From: Chryseobacterium sp. c4a
Lineage (GTDB): Bacteria; Bacteroidota; Bacteroidia; Flavobacteriales; Weeksellaceae
DNA: 64,000 bases
NCBI RefSeq assembly: GCF_009900745.1
Contig: NZ_WXVU01000017.1
Location: 60,768 to 124,767, forward strand
Reading direction: 5' to 3'
The first letter of the stretch is position 1, and every line of letters begins with the position of its first letter. The translations under genes were made by a program, and so were the position numbers. Shown in pieces: positions 25,268 through 34,516 of this stretch. The notes under the pieces were generated by a model. That model ran no database searches. It was not told where the DNA came from and worked only from the letters and a program-made list of their open reading frames with translations.

Positions 25268-26011
25268 ATGAAAGACGATTTTATTTTCGGGCTACGTCCC
25301 GTGATTGAAGCAATTGAAGCGGGAAAAACGATTGACAAGATCTTTGTGCAAAATGCACTTCAGGGTCCTATTTATGCTGAACTGAAAGCCATTTTAGCGA
25401 AAAATAAAATCCGTCCCAATTATGTTCCGGTTGAAAAACTGAACCGTTTTACAAGAAAAAACCACCAAGGTGTGGTTGCTTTTATTTCGGATGTTCCGTT
25501 TCATAAAGTGGAGGATCTTGTACCACAATTATTCGAGGAGGGTAAAACTCCTTTCCTACTGATTCTGGACAGACTTACAGATGTAAGAAACTTTGGTGCC
25601 ATCTGCAGAACAGCAGAATGTGTAGGAATAGATGCTGTTATCATTCCTGAAAAAGGAGCAGCACCTATTAATTCTGATGCAATTAAAACTTCTGCAGGAG
25701 CTATTTATAACATGAAGATCTGTAAAGAAAATAATCTTGCTCATGTTGTAGATTTTCTTCAACAAAGTGGGATTACTGTATTTTCAGCATCTGAAAAGGC
25801 TCAAAAATTAATCTACGATGTAAACTTCACAGAGCCATGCGCTATCGTAATGGGAAATGAGGAAACAGGTATTTCTAAAGAAGTATTGCACCATTCTGAC
25901 GAAAAAATAAAACTTCCTATTGAAGGAAAAACTCAATCTTTAAATGTTTCTGTAGCATGTGGAGCCATTCTATATGAAGCGGTAAGACAGAAGAGTTTGA
26001 AAATAAATTAA
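25268..26011 (+). CDS. rlmB: 23S rRNA 2'-O-methyltransferase (RlmB-like, SpoU family)
   Basis: 247 residues from the ATG at 25268 (MKDDFIFGLRPVIEAIEAGK); an upstream GTG at 25199 would add residues encoded by repeat sequence and is rejected. The N-terminal substrate-binding domain carries FGLRPVIEAI (family F-G-hydrophobic-NxxV/E block). The SPOUT motifs are ILDRLTDVRNFGAICRTAECVGID (motif 1), CAIVMGNEETGISKEVL (motif 2) and IPIEGKTQSLNVSVACGAILYEAVRQ (motif 3; knot). RlmB methylates G2251 of 23S rRNA in E. coli; the exact target here is inferred. Confidence 0.92.
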   Translation: MKDDFIFGLRPVIEAIEAGKTIDKIFVQNALQGPIYAELKAILAKNKIRPNYVPVEKLNRFTRKNHQGVVAFISDVPFHKVEDLVPQLFEEGKTPFLLILDRLTDVRNFGAICRTAECVGIDAVIIPEKGAAPINSDAIKTSAGAIYNMKICKENNLAHVVDFLQQSGITVFSASEKAQKLIYDVNFTEPCAIVMGNEETGISKEVLHHSDEKIKLPIEGKTQSLNVSVACGAILYEAVRQKSLKIN

Positions 26012-26043
26012 TTCGATACCACAACACTTAAAAAAATTAGAAA

Positions 26044-27093
26044 ATGAAAAACATAGCAGCAATAGCGCTATTATCATCTATAGCACTTGTATCTTGTAAA
26101 AAAGAGACGGCAAAAATCACGAAAGTAGATCCAAAAACAGGAAAAACAGTTACTGTAGAAGTTCCTGCTGATTCTGTAGCAAAAGTTGCAGAAAACCCAG
26201 CAATCAGAGACTCTGCGGGAATTGTTACACAGACTTTCAAACTTGAAAAAGGAAAAACTTACCCTCTTACTACTTACCAAAGAGATGTAAAGACAATGAC
26301 CGATCCTCAAGGAAAAACGATTACAGCTACTACAGAATCTACAGATGAGATGAATTTTACTGTAAACGATATCAAAGGAAATGTTTACGAAATGACGCTT
26401 AATCTTGTTTCCAAAAGAAGCTCTCAGTCTGCACAAGGTAAAACCGTTGTAGTGGATACTAAGCTGGCTATTCCAAAGGAAGACGAACTTAAAATGATCT
26501 GGAATGTCAATAAGGCACTTACGAGTAACAAACTTGATATGAAAATGGATACTAAAGGAAATGTACTTTCTATTACAGGTTTTGATGCCGTGTATACTAA
26601 AGTTGCCACTGCAGTAGGTACTCTTATTAAGGATGCTAATGAAAAAGCAAGTGTTGTAGCAAGTCTTAAAGAATCTTTTAATGAAAAAGTATTAAAAGAT
26701 CAATTCAATAAAAACCTTGTTATCATTCCTAAAAAAGGGGTAAAAGTAGGTGAAAAATGGACAACTTCTGAAAATGCAGATCCAAGCGGAAGCATCAAGG
26801 TAACTTCAAACTATGTATTAAAGAGCCTAGGAAACGGAACTGCTGAAATTGCTGTAACCGGAGGTATTCCTAAGAAAACTGAAAAGAAAAATCAAGGGCC
26901 TATTACTCATAGCATGAGCAGTGAACTTGTTCAGACAGGAACCATTAAGTTTGACGAAAATTCAGGATGGATTACCAACCAAAATATTAATGTAAAAGCT
27001 ACGCAGGTAGAAACTATTTCAGACGGAAAACAATCCCAGTCTATGAAAAGTGTTTCTAATTCTTCTGTAATGGTAAATCCTTCTGCAAAGTAA
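26044..27093 (+). CDS. DUF6263-type lipoprotein
   Basis: 349 residues with signal KNIAAIALLSSIALVSC and lipobox cysteine C19 followed by KKE. The mature part has repeated basic/acidic strands and a late block GVKVGEKWTTSENADPSGSIKVTSNYVLKSLGNGTAEI as seen in DUF6263 proteins of flavobacteria, to my recollection. Function unknown; located in the periplasm or outer-membrane inner leaflet. It starts 33 bases after rlmB. Confidence 0.75.
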   Translation: MKNIAAIALLSSIALVSCKKETAKITKVDPKTGKTVTVEVPADSVAKVAENPAIRDSAGIVTQTFKLEKGKTYPLTTYQRDVKTMTDPQGKTITATTESTDEMNFTVNDIKGNVYEMTLNLVSKRSSQSAQGKTVVVDTKLAIPKEDELKMIWNVNKALTSNKLDMKMDTKGNVLSITGFDAVYTKVATAVGTLIKDANEKASVVASLKESFNEKVLKDQFNKNLVIIPKKGVKVGEKWTTSENADPSGSIKVTSNYVLKSLGNGTAEIAVTGGIPKKTEKKNQGPITHSMSSELVQTGTIKFDENSGWITNQNINVKATQVETISDGKQSQSMKSVSNSSVMVNPSAK

Positions 27094-27128
27094 TTGATAT
27101 AATCTAAAAAAAAAACTAATAACCAATA

Positions 27129-28310
27129 ATGAAAAACCTTTTTTACGCCGCTTTATTTTTATTCCCATCTTTAATGTATAGTCAGATAAATTTTGAAAGG
27201 GGATACATCATTAATGAAAACGGCGAAAAAATAAATGTCTTAATCAAAAACAATGATTGGAACAATAATCCAAATGTTATTGAATATAAAACAAATGAGA
27301 ATGAAAAAGTAAATCAGTTACAAACGAAGAATTTAAAGGAATTTTCTGTCGGAAATGTTAAATACCTGAAGGCGAAAGTAATGATAGATCGCTCTTCTTC
27401 AAACTTAAATAATTTATCTGATACCAGAGAGCTTAAAAATAATGAAGAGACTCTCTTGTTGAAATCTTTGGTGGAAGGCAAGATCAATCTGTATCGATAT
27501 AATGATGGAGCAGTGAGTCGCTTTTTTTACAAAAAAGAAAATGAGGATACTTTTCATCAATTAGAATACAAAGAATATTTAAATTCAAATAGAATAGAGA
27601 AGAACGAAACCTATAAAGAACAATTAAAAAAGGAGTTTTCTGATAACGGAACAATCACAGGTAACGATATTGAAAGACTAGTATATACAGAAAATAAGCT
27701 TAAGAAAATCTTCGTTCTTTATGATGGTTTGAGTACTGTAGATACAAAAGATAACAGTAAAATTAACTTTCATATCTACTTAAAACCCGGAGTTGGATTT
27801 TCAAATTACATTATACGAGCACCTGAGGGAATGACCAACGTAGGAGAATATAAAAAGAATGGTATTGCCTATCGTTTTGGAGTAGAACTTGAATATGTTT
27901 TGAACTTTAATAAAGGAAAATGGGCCATCATTTCAGAACCTGCTTTCCAAACAGCAAATTTTAAAGTGAATGATTACAACAGAAGAAATTTTGAAATAAA
28001 ATATTCTGCTCTACAAATACCATTAGGATTTAAACACAATATGTTTTTGAATCAGAAATCAAAAATTTATATAGCAGGACTTTTAAATTTTGATTTGATA
28101 TTAAACAATGATGTATACAATGTAGATAATGTCTCTATATCAGCAAACGGAAGAGTTGCTCCAACATTTGCTGCAGGCTATAATTATGATAAGTTCGGAG
28201 TTGAAGTAAAATGGGGATCTGTACCTTCTTTTTCTTCCCAATATTATGGGCAACCTGAAAAACTAAATATGAATGGATTTAACGTATCCTTATCATATAA
28301 GCTATTTTAA
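27129..28310 (+). CDS. Exported outer-membrane beta-barrel family protein
   Basis: 393 residues, signal KNLFYAALFLFPSLMYSQ. The N-terminal half (about 20-210) begins INFERGYIINENGEKINVLIKNNDW, a motif commonly seen at the start of a flavobacterial family with a soluble domain followed by a barrel. The C-terminal half (about 220-393) has barrel-like strands (IYLKPGVGFSNYIIRAP, IAYRFGVELEYVLNF, KWAIISEPAFQ, LQIPLGFKHNMFL) and ends FNVSLSYKLF, with a terminal Phe. Function unknown. Possibly co-transcribed with the next small gene. Confidence 0.72.
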   Translation: MKNLFYAALFLFPSLMYSQINFERGYIINENGEKINVLIKNNDWNNNPNVIEYKTNENEKVNQLQTKNLKEFSVGNVKYLKAKVMIDRSSSNLNNLSDTRELKNNEETLLLKSLVEGKINLYRYNDGAVSRFFYKKENEDTFHQLEYKEYLNSNRIEKNETYKEQLKKEFSDNGTITGNDIERLVYTENKLKKIFVLYDGLSTVDTKDNSKINFHIYLKPGVGFSNYIIRAPEGMTNVGEYKKNGIAYRFGVELEYVLNFNKGKWAIISEPAFQTANFKVNDYNRRNFEIKYSALQIPLGFKHNMFLNQKSKIYIAGLLNFDLILNNDVYNVDNVSISANGRVAPTFAAGYNYDKFGVEVKWGSVPSFSSQYYGQPEKLNMNGFNVSLSYKLF

Positions 28311-28322
28311 AAAAATAAAATT

Positions 28323-28553
28323 ATGAAGTATATTCTTGAGTTAGTACTCTCTGCAATTATTATTTTCTTTGTCTGGAATATTCTGAAAAGAATTTTCTTT
28401 AAGACATTTTATGGTTATCGTTTCAACAATAACAATCAACAGGCAAATAAGCATGAGGATATACACAACTCGAATAAGAATAATAAAAATCTTAAATGGG
28501 ATGCAGAAACCGTAGACTATGAAGAGGTAAAAGAGAATAATGAGAAAAGGTAA
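28323..28553 (+). CDS. DUF4834-type small membrane protein
   Basis: 76 residues with one N-terminal membrane helix (YILELVLSAIIIFFVWNIL) followed by a basic patch and a hydrophilic tail ending with WDAETVDYEEVKE, the pattern I associate with DUF4834 proteins found before YfhO-type genes in flavobacteria. It lies 12 bases after the barrel gene and 33 bases before YfhO, so a three-gene unit is likely. Confidence 0.75.
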   Translation: MKYILELVLSAIIIFFVWNILKRIFFKTFYGYRFNNNNQQANKHEDIHNSNKNNKNLKWDAETVDYEEVKENNEKR

Positions 28554-28586
28554 CAAAAATTCAAGAAATAAAAGATAATAACCAGC

Positions 28587-31127
28587 ATGGCAAAAAATAA
28601 AAACTTAATTTATATTGCAGCTTCATTAGTAGTATTTATAGTTTTAGCATTTTTATATTCCACTCCTGTATTTTCAGGAAAACAGCTTTTCCAGCATGAT
28701 ATTGTACAGTATAGAGGAGGAGCAAAAGAACTTCTAGACTATAGAGCTAGCACAGGAAATGAAACGTATTGGAGTGACTCCATGTTTGGGGGAATGCCGA
28801 CTTATCAGATGGGTAGCCAATTTAAAGGCGATATCATCAAAAAAATTGACAGCAACCTGAACTTCCTGCCAAGACCGGTCAATTATCTGTTCCTGCTTTT
28901 TGCAGGTTTTTTCCTTTTGGGAATGGTAGTCGTTAGAAACTGGAAATATGCTCTATTAGGAGCAACCTTCTTTGGGCTTTCCACCTATTTCTATATCATT
29001 ATTGCTGCGGGACACAATGGAAAGGTAAATACCATTGAATATTTTGCCCCTCTTTTAGCCGGAATACTACTGGTTTACATCCGAAAACAATACATCTGGG
29101 GATTCATTGTGACTACCCTTTTTATGGGGCTTCAGATTGCAGCGAACCACCCACAGATGACTTATTATCTGTTTCTTGCCCTAGGATTCCTTTTCCTTTC
29201 TGAGTTGATCAGAGCAATCCAGAAAAAGACTCCTATGAAACATTTCCTTATTTCTTCAGGAATCATCGCAGCATCTTGTATTATTGGAGTGGGAATGAAC
29301 TCTCAAAGAATAATGGCTAATTCTGAATATGTAAAGGAAACCGTTCGTGGAAAACAAATCTTAACCAATGACAGCCATACTTCAGGAAAATCCGGAATGG
29401 ATAAAGAAAGTATGCTCATGTGGAGCTATGGGCAACTGGAAACATTAAACCTTTTCATTCCAAGATTAATGGGTGGTGGAAGCCAGGAACCGGAAGCCAA
29501 GGAAATGATGAGTAAAGTACAGGAACTTGTGCAGGAAAATGTAGGCTCACAAGCTGAAATGGACAGGATTTCAAAAGGATTCAGTGGAATGACATACTGG
29601 GGAGATCAACCAGGAACTTCAGGCCCTGCTTATCAAGGAGCAATTGTATGCTTCCTTGCGGTATTAGGATTCTTCTTTGCATGGAAAAAATACCGTTACT
29701 GGATTTTGGGAGCTTCTATCCTAACTATTTTATTAGCTTGGGGAAGTAACTTTATGCCACTTTCTGATTTCTTTATTGATTACGTTCCGTTTTACAATAA
29801 ATTCAGAGCTCCATCGTCTATTCTTGTCGTAGTAGAATTGTTATTTCCTTTAATCGCTATTTTAGGATTATACAGATTCTTCACGGACGAAAAACTAACA
29901 GAAGAATACAAACAAAAGATACTGACCTATGTAAGTGCAGGAACATTAGGACTATTATTAATTCTTTTAGTCTTTGGTAAATCATTGCTAGGATTTTCGA
30001 CAGCAGGTGAAAAAACATATTTCCCTCCTTTCCTTCTTGATTATCTAGTAGATGAAAGATATAAACTATTTAAAATAGATGCTATAAAGGCATTCATCTA
30101 TGTAGCAATTACTGCTGTGGCTTTATTCCTTAGCTTAAAGAAAAAACTGAATTCCAATATTGCATTGGTCGTTATTGGGGTAATAAGTTTATTTGATCTA
30201 TGGACAGTCAACAAACGTTATCTAAATGATGACAACTATGTAGACAAAATCTTTGCTGAAAATCCGTTCCAGACTGAAAGCTCAGATCTATTAGCTGAAA
30301 AGGTACAAGGGAATCCAAATCTTGAATCTATTTTATCGACAGTAAATGTCAACAAGACCCTAGAAACAATTGCTGATAAGGATAAAGCTCACTACAGAAT
30401 TTACAACCAAACGTTGGGAGTCACCAGTGAAACCAATACCTCTTACTTCAAGGCTTCTATCGGTGGATACCATGCCGTAAAACTGAGAAGATATGATGAT
30501 GTATTGAATGCTTATATCAACAGTATCGATAGCGTAAAAACACCAAAAGTACTCAACCTACTGAATGCAAAATATATGGTTTTTGGAGGACCGGATCAGC
30601 CTCAGGTTGTTCCCAATCCTAAAGCCAATGGAAATGCATGGTTTGTAAGCGATCTTAAATTTGTAGATACTCCAAACGAAGAAATTAAATATATTGGGGA
30701 AGTTGACAATAAGAAAACGGCTGTCATTGCATCTTCTGACAAAGCTTATTTTAGTAATAAACCTGTTCAGGCAGATTCTACGGCATTCATCAATTTAACG
30801 AAATACCAGCCTAATGAGCTAGAATTCAAATCTCAGTCGAAAACACCTCAATTGGCCGTTTTCTCTGAAGTGTACTACCCTCATGGATGGAAGGTTCTTG
30901 TAGATGAAAAAGAAGTACCTTATATCAAAGCAGATTATTTACTTCGTGCAGTACATGTTCCTGCAGGAAGCCATCATATCAGAATGGTATTTGAGCCGGA
31001 AGTGATTGAAAAAGGAAAATGGATCTCTCTTCTAAGCTTCGGACTATTTATCGCTTTGGCTGCTTTTGGAATTTTCTGGATGAATAAGAATAAGAAAAAA
31101 GAAGTCCTGATCGAACCGACTGCCTAA
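28587..31127 (+). CDS. YfhO-family polytopic membrane protein
   Basis: 846 residues with about a dozen membrane helices and a large loop region. It opens with an N-terminal helix and a first extracytoplasmic loop (GKQLFQHDIVQYRGGAKELLDYRASTGNETYWSDSMFGGMPTYQ), typical of YfhO/GT-C-like proteins that modify envelope polymers. The conserved acidic residues in QHDIVQ correspond to the catalytic Asp of GT-C enzymes (inference). The C-terminal soluble part (about 570-800) ends with YYPHGWKVLVDEKEVPYIKADYLLRAVHVPAGSHHI, then a final helix. A glycosyltransferase follows, consistent with a role in glycan assembly. Confidence 0.85.
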   Translation: MAKNKNLIYIAASLVVFIVLAFLYSTPVFSGKQLFQHDIVQYRGGAKELLDYRASTGNETYWSDSMFGGMPTYQMGSQFKGDIIKKIDSNLNFLPRPVNYLFLLFAGFFLLGMVVVRNWKYALLGATFFGLSTYFYIIIAAGHNGKVNTIEYFAPLLAGILLVYIRKQYIWGFIVTTLFMGLQIAANHPQMTYYLFLALGFLFLSELIRAIQKKTPMKHFLISSGIIAASCIIGVGMNSQRIMANSEYVKETVRGKQILTNDSHTSGKSGMDKESMLMWSYGQLETLNLFIPRLMGGGSQEPEAKEMMSKVQELVQENVGSQAEMDRISKGFSGMTYWGDQPGTSGPAYQGAIVCFLAVLGFFFAWKKYRYWILGASILTILLAWGSNFMPLSDFFIDYVPFYNKFRAPSSILVVVELLFPLIAILGLYRFFTDEKLTEEYKQKILTYVSAGTLGLLLILLVFGKSLLGFSTAGEKTYFPPFLLDYLVDERYKLFKIDAIKAFIYVAITAVALFLSLKKKLNSNIALVVIGVISLFDLWTVNKRYLNDDNYVDKIFAENPFQTESSDLLAEKVQGNPNLESILSTVNVNKTLETIADKDKAHYRIYNQTLGVTSETNTSYFKASIGGYHAVKLRRYDDVLNAYINSIDSVKTPKVLNLLNAKYMVFGGPDQPQVVPNPKANGNAWFVSDLKFVDTPNEEIKYIGEVDNKKTAVIASSDKAYFSNKPVQADSTAFINLTKYQPNELEFKSQSKTPQLAVFSEVYYPHGWKVLVDEKEVPYIKADYLLRAVHVPAGSHHIRMVFEPEVIEKGKWISLLSFGLFIALAAFGIFWMNKNKKKEVLIEPTA

Positions 31128-31142
31128 TCTTAAACATTGTAC

Positions 31143-31240
31143 TTTGTCATTCCGAATGGAGCAAAGCGCAATGAAGAATCTCAAATTAAAATGGAATGAA
31201 GAGCTATAGTGAGATTCTTCACTACGTTCAGAATGACAAA
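31143..31240. repeat. Imperfect palindromic intergenic repeat
   Basis: TTTGTCATTCCGAA (31143) is mirrored by TTCAGAATGACAAA (ending 31240), and inside TGAAGAATCTCA (31172-31183) pairs exactly with TGAGATTCTTCA (31210-31221). It fills the gap between the YfhO and glycosyltransferase genes, and a partial relative occurs near 12114-12133. This wording is common between genes in related bacteria. Confidence 0.7.
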
Positions 31241-31264
31241 TGAATTATAGACGATTCATAAAAA

Positions 31265-32557
31265 ATGGAACAAAAGAAAATATTAATTATCACCTATTAC
31301 TGGCCTCCTGCGGGAGGCCCTGGTGTTCAAAGATGGTTGAAGTTTGCTAAATATCTGCCTGATTTTGGATGGGCACCTGTTATCTATACCCCAGAAAATC
31401 CGAGTTATCCATTGGTGGATGACACTCTAATGAAGGATGTTCCGAAAGATCTTGAAATTGTCAGAACAAAAATCTGGGAACCGTATCAATTGGCTGAAAA
31501 ACTTAATAAAAGCAATAAGAAATTCAAAGCAGGTCAATTTGATGTAGGAAAAAATCAAAGCTGGAAATCTAAACTTTCCATATGGGTAAGAGGAAATTTT
31601 TTTATTCCTGACGCACGAGTTTTCTGGGTAAAACCCTCTATTCAGTTTTTGGAAAAATACCTGAAAGAAAATAATATTGACACCATCGTAACTTCAGGGC
31701 CACCTCACTCCCTTCACTTGATTGGATTAGGTTTAAAAGATAAATTACCCCATCTTAAATGGATAGCAGACTTTCGTGATCCATGGACGGAAATCTCTTA
31801 TTACAAACATCTGAAGCTCACCAAAAGTTCAGATAAAAAGCATCGTCAACTGGAAAGTGCAGTCTTCAAAAATGCAGATATTACCCTGGCAACAAGTTAT
31901 ACAGATGCTGAAAACTTCAGGAAAGCCGGAGCTAATGCAATTTGTATTACAAATGGTTTTGATGAAAGTGATTCAGGCGAAAAAGCAAAAAAACAAAACA
32001 CATCCAATAAGACCTTTGTTCTAAGTTATATTGGAGTTCTGGAACAGCTTAGAAACCCTGACAATCTTTGGAAAGCATTGGATGAATTGGTAACGGAGAA
32101 TACAGAATTTGCTAACCATTTCAGCTTAAAATTTGTAGGACGAATTGATGATAAAATTCTTCAATCTCTAGAAAGTTCAAGTCTGAAAAATCATATTCTG
32201 AATCTGGGATATCTGTCCCACGGCAAAGCGGTAGAAGAAATGCAGACTTCAGAAATGCTGTTGATTACAAACTTCCCCAATGAATCTTCAAAAGGAATTA
32301 TTCCCGGAAAAATATTTGAATACTTGGCATCCGGAAAACAGATCCTTTCATTTGGTCCGGGTCAGGCAGATGTTGCTAAAATTCTGGAAGAAACTCATGC
32401 AGGAAAACATTTCAGCTATAATGATTCTGAAACCGTTAAAAAATTCATTCTTGAGAAATTTGAGCTTTGGAAAAACGGATCCCTTTCTGAAAACACTCAA
32501 AAAATTGAACAATTTTCCAGAAAGAATCTAACCCAACAACTCGTTGGAATTTTATAA
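31265..32557 (+). CDS. GT4-type glycosyltransferase
   Basis: 430 residues. The N-terminal Rossmann half starts KILIITYYWPPAGGPGVQRWLKFAKYLPDFGWAPVIYT, the classic GT4 opening with the PPAGGPGV loop; the C-terminal half includes LSYIGVLEQLRNP, LKFVGRIDD and EMLLITNFPNESSKGIIPGKIFEYLASGKQILSFG, the nucleotide-sugar site (GKIFEYLASG, with the E of the GT-B E-x-x-x-G block). It would add a sugar to a cell-surface glycan at the cytoplasmic face of the membrane. Sugar and acceptor unknown. Located after YfhO, with a repeat between. Confidence 0.88.
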   Translation: MEQKKILIITYYWPPAGGPGVQRWLKFAKYLPDFGWAPVIYTPENPSYPLVDDTLMKDVPKDLEIVRTKIWEPYQLAEKLNKSNKKFKAGQFDVGKNQSWKSKLSIWVRGNFFIPDARVFWVKPSIQFLEKYLKENNIDTIVTSGPPHSLHLIGLGLKDKLPHLKWIADFRDPWTEISYYKHLKLTKSSDKKHRQLESAVFKNADITLATSYTDAENFRKAGANAICITNGFDESDSGEKAKKQNTSNKTFVLSYIGVLEQLRNPDNLWKALDELVTENTEFANHFSLKFVGRIDDKILQSLESSSLKNHILNLGYLSHGKAVEEMQTSEMLLITNFPNESSKGIIPGKIFEYLASGKQILSFGPGQADVAKILEETHAGKHFSYNDSETVKKFILEKFELWKNGSLSENTQKIEQFSRKNLTQQLVGIL

Positions 32558-32559
32558 AG

Positions 32560-32635
32560 AAAGGAAGCTGGAGGTAGGAAGTTATAAAATGACAAAATCT
32601 ATTTTATAACTGAAAAAAACTTCCAGCTTCTAAGC
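32560..32635. repeat. Large imperfect palindrome between convergent genes
   Basis: GGAAGCTGGAGGTAGGAAGT (32563-32582) is partly mirrored by AACTTCCAGCTTC (32618-32630), and between them AGTTATAAAAT (32580-32590) pairs exactly with ATTTTATAACT (32601-32611). It sits between convergent genes and could act as a bidirectional terminator; it also belongs to the GGAAGCTGG repeat group seen elsewhere in the window. Confidence 0.55.
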
Positions 32636-32637
32636 TT

Positions 32638-33282
32638 TTATATTGTCCATTGGTCATTCACCACGGCAATCAGATAGTATTTTCCTTGAAATTCTTCAAA
32701 TACCAAGCGAAGTGTTTTCCAATCCATTTCGCCATTCTTTTCCGTTCCTTTGATATAGTTTTCCGTAAAGTCTTTCTTAGGATAGATTTTCTCAAGGTTA
32801 TTCAGAGAATTTCCACCCGCTATAAATTTATTCAGAGCGTACTGAGAAGTCGTAAAATCAGCAGCGAAAACCCACTTTCCAAGATAATCATTGACTGTGG
32901 TTTTATAAGGATCTCCGGAACCGTCATGAGCTCCCCAGGTAAAAAGTGTTTTTGTAGGTTGATATTTTTCAAATTCTTCTTTAGAAAAATGCTTGTCCGC
33001 TTTTGGATCTATAAAAGCATACATGGAAAAACTAATTCCTTTTTCAGGATGAATAAATGAAGCAAAAGTTTTATAATCTTTCGCTTTTAAAGCCTGTAAA
33101 ACCTCATCATTTACCTTTTTAAGCTCTCCTTCTTTCTTAATTTTTTCTTTAGCAATTGTTGCACTATCCTGTGGCTTTACCCGAGTGATCGTATCAATCT
33201 CACTGGGAACCGGTTTACCAGCCTCTTTCTTACAAGCGACCACTAAACTTAGCACAACCATTGAAACAAGTAGTTTTTTCAT
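32638..33282 (-). CDS. Hypothetical lipoprotein
   Basis: 214 residues with signal KKLLVSMVVLSLVVAC and lipobox cysteine C17 followed by KKE. A basic/acidic coiled-coil-like stretch (IAKEKIKKEGELKKVNDEVLQALKAKDYKTFASF, about 43-76) leads into a globular domain similar to NTF2-like folds by its 'ALKAKDYKTFASFIHPEKG' phrase (weak inference). Function unknown. Convergent with the glycosyltransferase. Confidence 0.72.
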   Translation of the reverse strand: MKKLLVSMVVLSLVVACKKEAGKPVPSEIDTITRVKPQDSATIAKEKIKKEGELKKVNDEVLQALKAKDYKTFASFIHPEKGISFSMYAFIDPKADKHFSKEEFEKYQPTKTLFTWGAHDGSGDPYKTTVNDYLGKWVFAADFTTSQYALNKFIAGGNSLNNLEKIYPKKDFTENYIKGTEKNGEMDWKTLRLVFEEFQGKYYLIAVVNDQWTI

Positions 33283-33436
33283 ATCTTCTATTTTTAAGTG
33301 AGTATAAAAACACCAAAACTGATGCCAATGCGAAGTGAGAGATACGAGGTGCGAGGTGCGGAAAGCGAGTTTACCATGTTCACTGTTTATTGATAATCTT
33401 CATTATTTCAATAAATATTTTCTCTCAATTACGTTG

Positions 33437-33444
33437 TATCTTTG
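33437..33444 (+). promoter_or_regulatory. TAnnTTTG promoter placed for a leaderless ypdA transcript
   Basis: TATCTTTG ends only four bases before the ypdA ATG (33449). Since transcription in Bacteroidota starts a few bases beyond this element, the start codon should be at or next to the mRNA 5' end. Confidence 0.6.
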
Positions 33445-33448
33445 AGGT

Positions 33449-34426
33449 ATGGAAATTTTGGATATTCTCATTATCGGAGCAGGGCCAATTGGTATCAACT
33501 GTGCCATTGAAGCTCAGAAAAATAATTTGACTCATTTAATTATAGAAAAAGGAACCATTGTCAACTCACTTTACAATTATCCTTTATATATGCGATTCTT
33601 TTCAACTGCTGAGAAATTGGAAATTGATGGTGTCCCATTTATTTCCACCGCACCGAAACCGGGAAGACAGGATGCTTTAGAATATTATCAGGGAATTGCC
33701 CGACAAAAGAATCTGAATATTCATCTTTATGAAAAAGTGCTGAAAGTATCCAAAACACTTGATATATTTGATATTGAAACAACCAAAGGAAAGTATAAAG
33801 CCAAAAATGTAGTGATTGCCACTGGATTCTATGATATTCCTAATCTTATGAATATTCCTGGTGAAGAGCTTTCAAAGGTTAAACACTATTATACAGAACC
33901 TTATCCTTATGCAAAACAGAAAATTGTTGTGGTAGGATCCAGCAATTCAGCAGTAGATGCAGCTCTTGAAACCTATAGAAAAGGAGCCGAAGTAACAATG
34001 ATCGTTCGTCATTCCGAGATTTCAAAAAGTGTAAAATATTGGGTAAAGCCAGATGTTGAAAACAGAATAGCAGAAGGAAGTATCAAAGCCTACTTTAATG
34101 CAGAAATGGTAGAAGTTCGAGAAAATTCTGTGATTTTCAGGGATGAAAATAACAATAAGCACGAAATTGAAAATGATTTCGTATTGGCTATGACTGGTTA
34201 TCTTCCCGATTTTGAATTTCTGAAAAACTCCGGAATTGAGCTCAATGGAGACTGCCTAAACCCATTCTACAATCTTAAAACAATGGAAACAAATGTTCCG
34301 GATCTCTATCTTGCAGGGGTTGTCTGTGGTGGAAAGGATACTCATCTTTGGTTTATCGAAAATTCCAGAGCCCATGCAGCATTGATTGTTAAGAATATAA
34401 AGAATGGAGCAGATAACTTACATTAA
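33449..34426 (+). CDS. ypdA: YpdA-family FAD/NADPH bacillithiol disulfide reductase
   Basis: 325 residues. FAD-binding GxGxxG is at the extreme N-terminus (LDILIIGAGPIGINCAIEA), so the ATG at 33449 is certainly the start. The NADPH-binding GxGxxA-type motif is IVVVGSSNSAVDAALETYRKGAEVTMIVRH (about 159-188), and the late FAD block is PDLYLAGVVCGGKDTHLWFIENSRAHA (about 285-311), with the Cys in VVCGG typical of YpdA. YpdA reduces oxidised bacillithiol; the organism group makes bacillithiol. The DinB-like gene 8.3 kb upstream may use the same thiol (inference). Confidence 0.88.
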   Translation: MEILDILIIGAGPIGINCAIEAQKNNLTHLIIEKGTIVNSLYNYPLYMRFFSTAEKLEIDGVPFISTAPKPGRQDALEYYQGIARQKNLNIHLYEKVLKVSKTLDIFDIETTKGKYKAKNVVIATGFYDIPNLMNIPGEELSKVKHYYTEPYPYAKQKIVVVGSSNSAVDAALETYRKGAEVTMIVRHSEISKSVKYWVKPDVENRIAEGSIKAYFNAEMVEVRENSVIFRDENNNKHEIENDFVLAMTGYLPDFEFLKNSGIELNGDCLNPFYNLKTMETNVPDLYLAGVVCGGKDTHLWFIENSRAHAALIVKNIKNGADNLH

Positions 34427-34516
34427 GTTATTCCCAAAAAGCTTTTCTTAGTGGAGTAAATCTAAAACATTTCTACATTTTAAATAAAATCTGGATCATC
34501 AATTTTTTTAATATTA

